Source: Bacteroidales bacterium 45-6 (GTDB lineage Bacteria > Bacteroidota > Bacteroidia > Bacteroidales > Dysgonomonadaceae). From it: 6,253 nucleotides of DNA. A program made the translations under genes and the position numbers. The stretch is taken from assembly GCA_001897035.1 (NCBI GenBank), contig MKRS01000602.1, positions 1-6,253 of the forward strand, in the 5' to 3' direction. Below, piece by piece: positions 5,453-6,253 of the stretch; within the stretch, counting starts at the first letter, position 1, and each line of letters starts with the position of its first letter. The notes under the pieces are model-generated. The model saw only the letters and a list, made by a program, of their open reading frames with translations. It was not told the origin of the DNA and did no database searches.

Positions 5453-6253
5453 ATGGCCGATTATCTCGAAACAGACATCAAGTTCCTATCTGGCATTGGT
5501 CCACGCAAGGCGGAAATCCTTAACAAGGAGATTGACGTGTTTACGGTGGATGATTTGTTCCATTATTTTCCCTACAAGCACATCGACCGCAGCCGCATCT
5601 ATGCCATTCATGAAGTGGATGCGAACATGCCCTATATTCAATTGAAAGGTCAAATCACCGCCTTCGAAACGGCGGGTGAGGGGCGCAAAAGACGGTTGAT
5701 AGCCCACTTTACGGACGGGAGGGGATTCATCGACCTGGTGTGGTTTCAGGGCCAGAAATTCATCACCGACAAATACAAGACATATACTCCTTACTTAGTG
5801 TTTGGAAAGCCTACCTCGTTTGGGCAGAAAATAAATATCCCTCATCCCGACATCGATCCATATAAAGAGGATTCCCTTCAGAAAATGGGCCTGATGCCTT
5901 ACTACAACACGACGGATAAGATGAAGAACCATTACCTGAATTCGAAAGCAATTCAGAAGTGTATGGAAAATGCCTTCTCCGCCTACGCTAAACACATTGT
6001 CGAAACACTTCCCGATTCGGTGATCCGCGAAGCCCGGCTGATGGATATTCGCCAAGCGATGGAAAACATCCACTTCCCGAAACAAGTGCCTGCCCTCAGC
6101 GATGCACAATACCGGTTCAAATTTGAAGAACTGTTTTACATACAGCTCAACATTCTCCGCTATACTCTTCATCAAAAGTCGAAGTTCAAAGGGTTTATAT
6201 TCAATAAAGTAGGCGATTTATTTCTCGAGTTTTACGAAAAAAAACTCCCGTTC
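5453..6253 (+). CDS. recG: ATP-dependent DNA helicase RecG, N-terminal part (3' end outside window)
   Basis: RecG is a cytoplasmic superfamily 2 translocase that remodels stalled replication forks and Holliday junctions. The frame is open for 267 codons to the window edge, out of roughly 700 in the family. It shows the N-terminal helical region with a helix-hairpin-helix-like start (FLSGIGPRKAEILNKE, 11-26) and LFHYFPYKHIDRS (35-47). The OB-fold wedge domain that splits forked DNA follows (about 60-140, with IQLKGQITAF and FTDGRGFIDLVWFQG). Next come PYYNTTDKMKNHYLNSKAI (149-167) and the linker NIHFPK...RFKFEELFYIQLNIL (206-235). The sequence stops at KKLPF, where the Q motif and Walker A of helicase domain 1 would be expected to begin, so no ATPase motif can be checked. 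The start is secure: an in-frame TAA at 5441-5443 precedes the ATG, and no other start codon lies between. Promoter support is a -7 element only. Confidence 0.95.
   Translation, partial: MADYLETDIKFLSGIGPRKAEILNKEIDVFTVDDLFHYFPYKHIDRSRIYAIHEVDANMPYIQLKGQITAFETAGEGRKRRLIAHFTDGRGFIDLVWFQGQKFITDKYKTYTPYLVFGKPTSFGQKINIPHPDIDPYKEDSLQKMGLMPYYNTTDKMKNHYLNSKAIQKCMENAFSAYAKHIVETLPDSVIREARLMDIRQAMENIHFPKQVPALSDAQYRFKFEELFYIQLNILRYTLHQKSKFKGFIFNKVGDLFLEFYEKKLPF

Noticed and set aside
6237..6244. Run of eight A in recG (and another at 1616-1623 near the ompH end) as a slippage or phase-variation site
   Set aside because: Both frames stay intact through the runs, Lys codons explain them, and eight A is common by chance in such a genome.
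1..6253. Search for a novel defence, mobile, CRISPR or biosynthetic system
   Set aside because: All substantial frames are explained by seven ordinary + strand genes. No repeat-spacer array, transposase, integrase, toxin-antitoxin pair, or RNA gene was recognised.

Overview
The window looks like a chromosomal core region of a Bacteroidetes bacterium, most likely order Bacteroidales. The evidence is the close fit of the encoded proteins to that phylum (an OmpH-murI pair, a eukaryotic-type NADP isocitrate dehydrogenase, a small outer-membrane barrel resembling DUF3575). Two intergenic regions also carry the phylum-specific promoter pattern TTG/TTTG, about 20 nt, TAnnTTTG, and start codons lack strong Shine-Dalgarno sequences. 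Placement below order level is inference.

All seven genes lie on the + strand. From left to right: the C-terminal half of translation initiation factor IF-2 (infB, cut by the window start); an intergenic stretch with a long imperfect palindrome; a Skp/OmpH-type periplasmic chaperone followed 30 nt later by glutamate racemase (murI), probably one transcript; NADP-dependent isocitrate dehydrogenase (icd) with its own -7 element; a strong terminator; a small secreted beta-barrel protein of unknown function; a second strong terminator; a secreted TlpA/ResA-like thioredoxin-fold protein with a near-ideal promoter; and the N-terminal wedge region of the helicase RecG, cut by the window end just before its helicase motifs.

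Functionally this is a set of mostly independent housekeeping units rather than a pathway: translation initiation, envelope biogenesis (OmpH chaperone, D-glutamate for peptidoglycan, a putative outer-membrane barrel, a periplasmic thiol protein), central carbon metabolism, and DNA repair. I found no defence system, mobile element, CRISPR array, RNA gene or biosynthetic cluster. The most interesting signals are regulatory: a complete promoter that appears to be folded inside the icd terminator hairpin, a 13-nt sequence shared between the icd and recG promoter regions, and the 60-bp palindrome between infB and ompH, which may mark a rearrangement because the usual bamA partner of ompH is absent.
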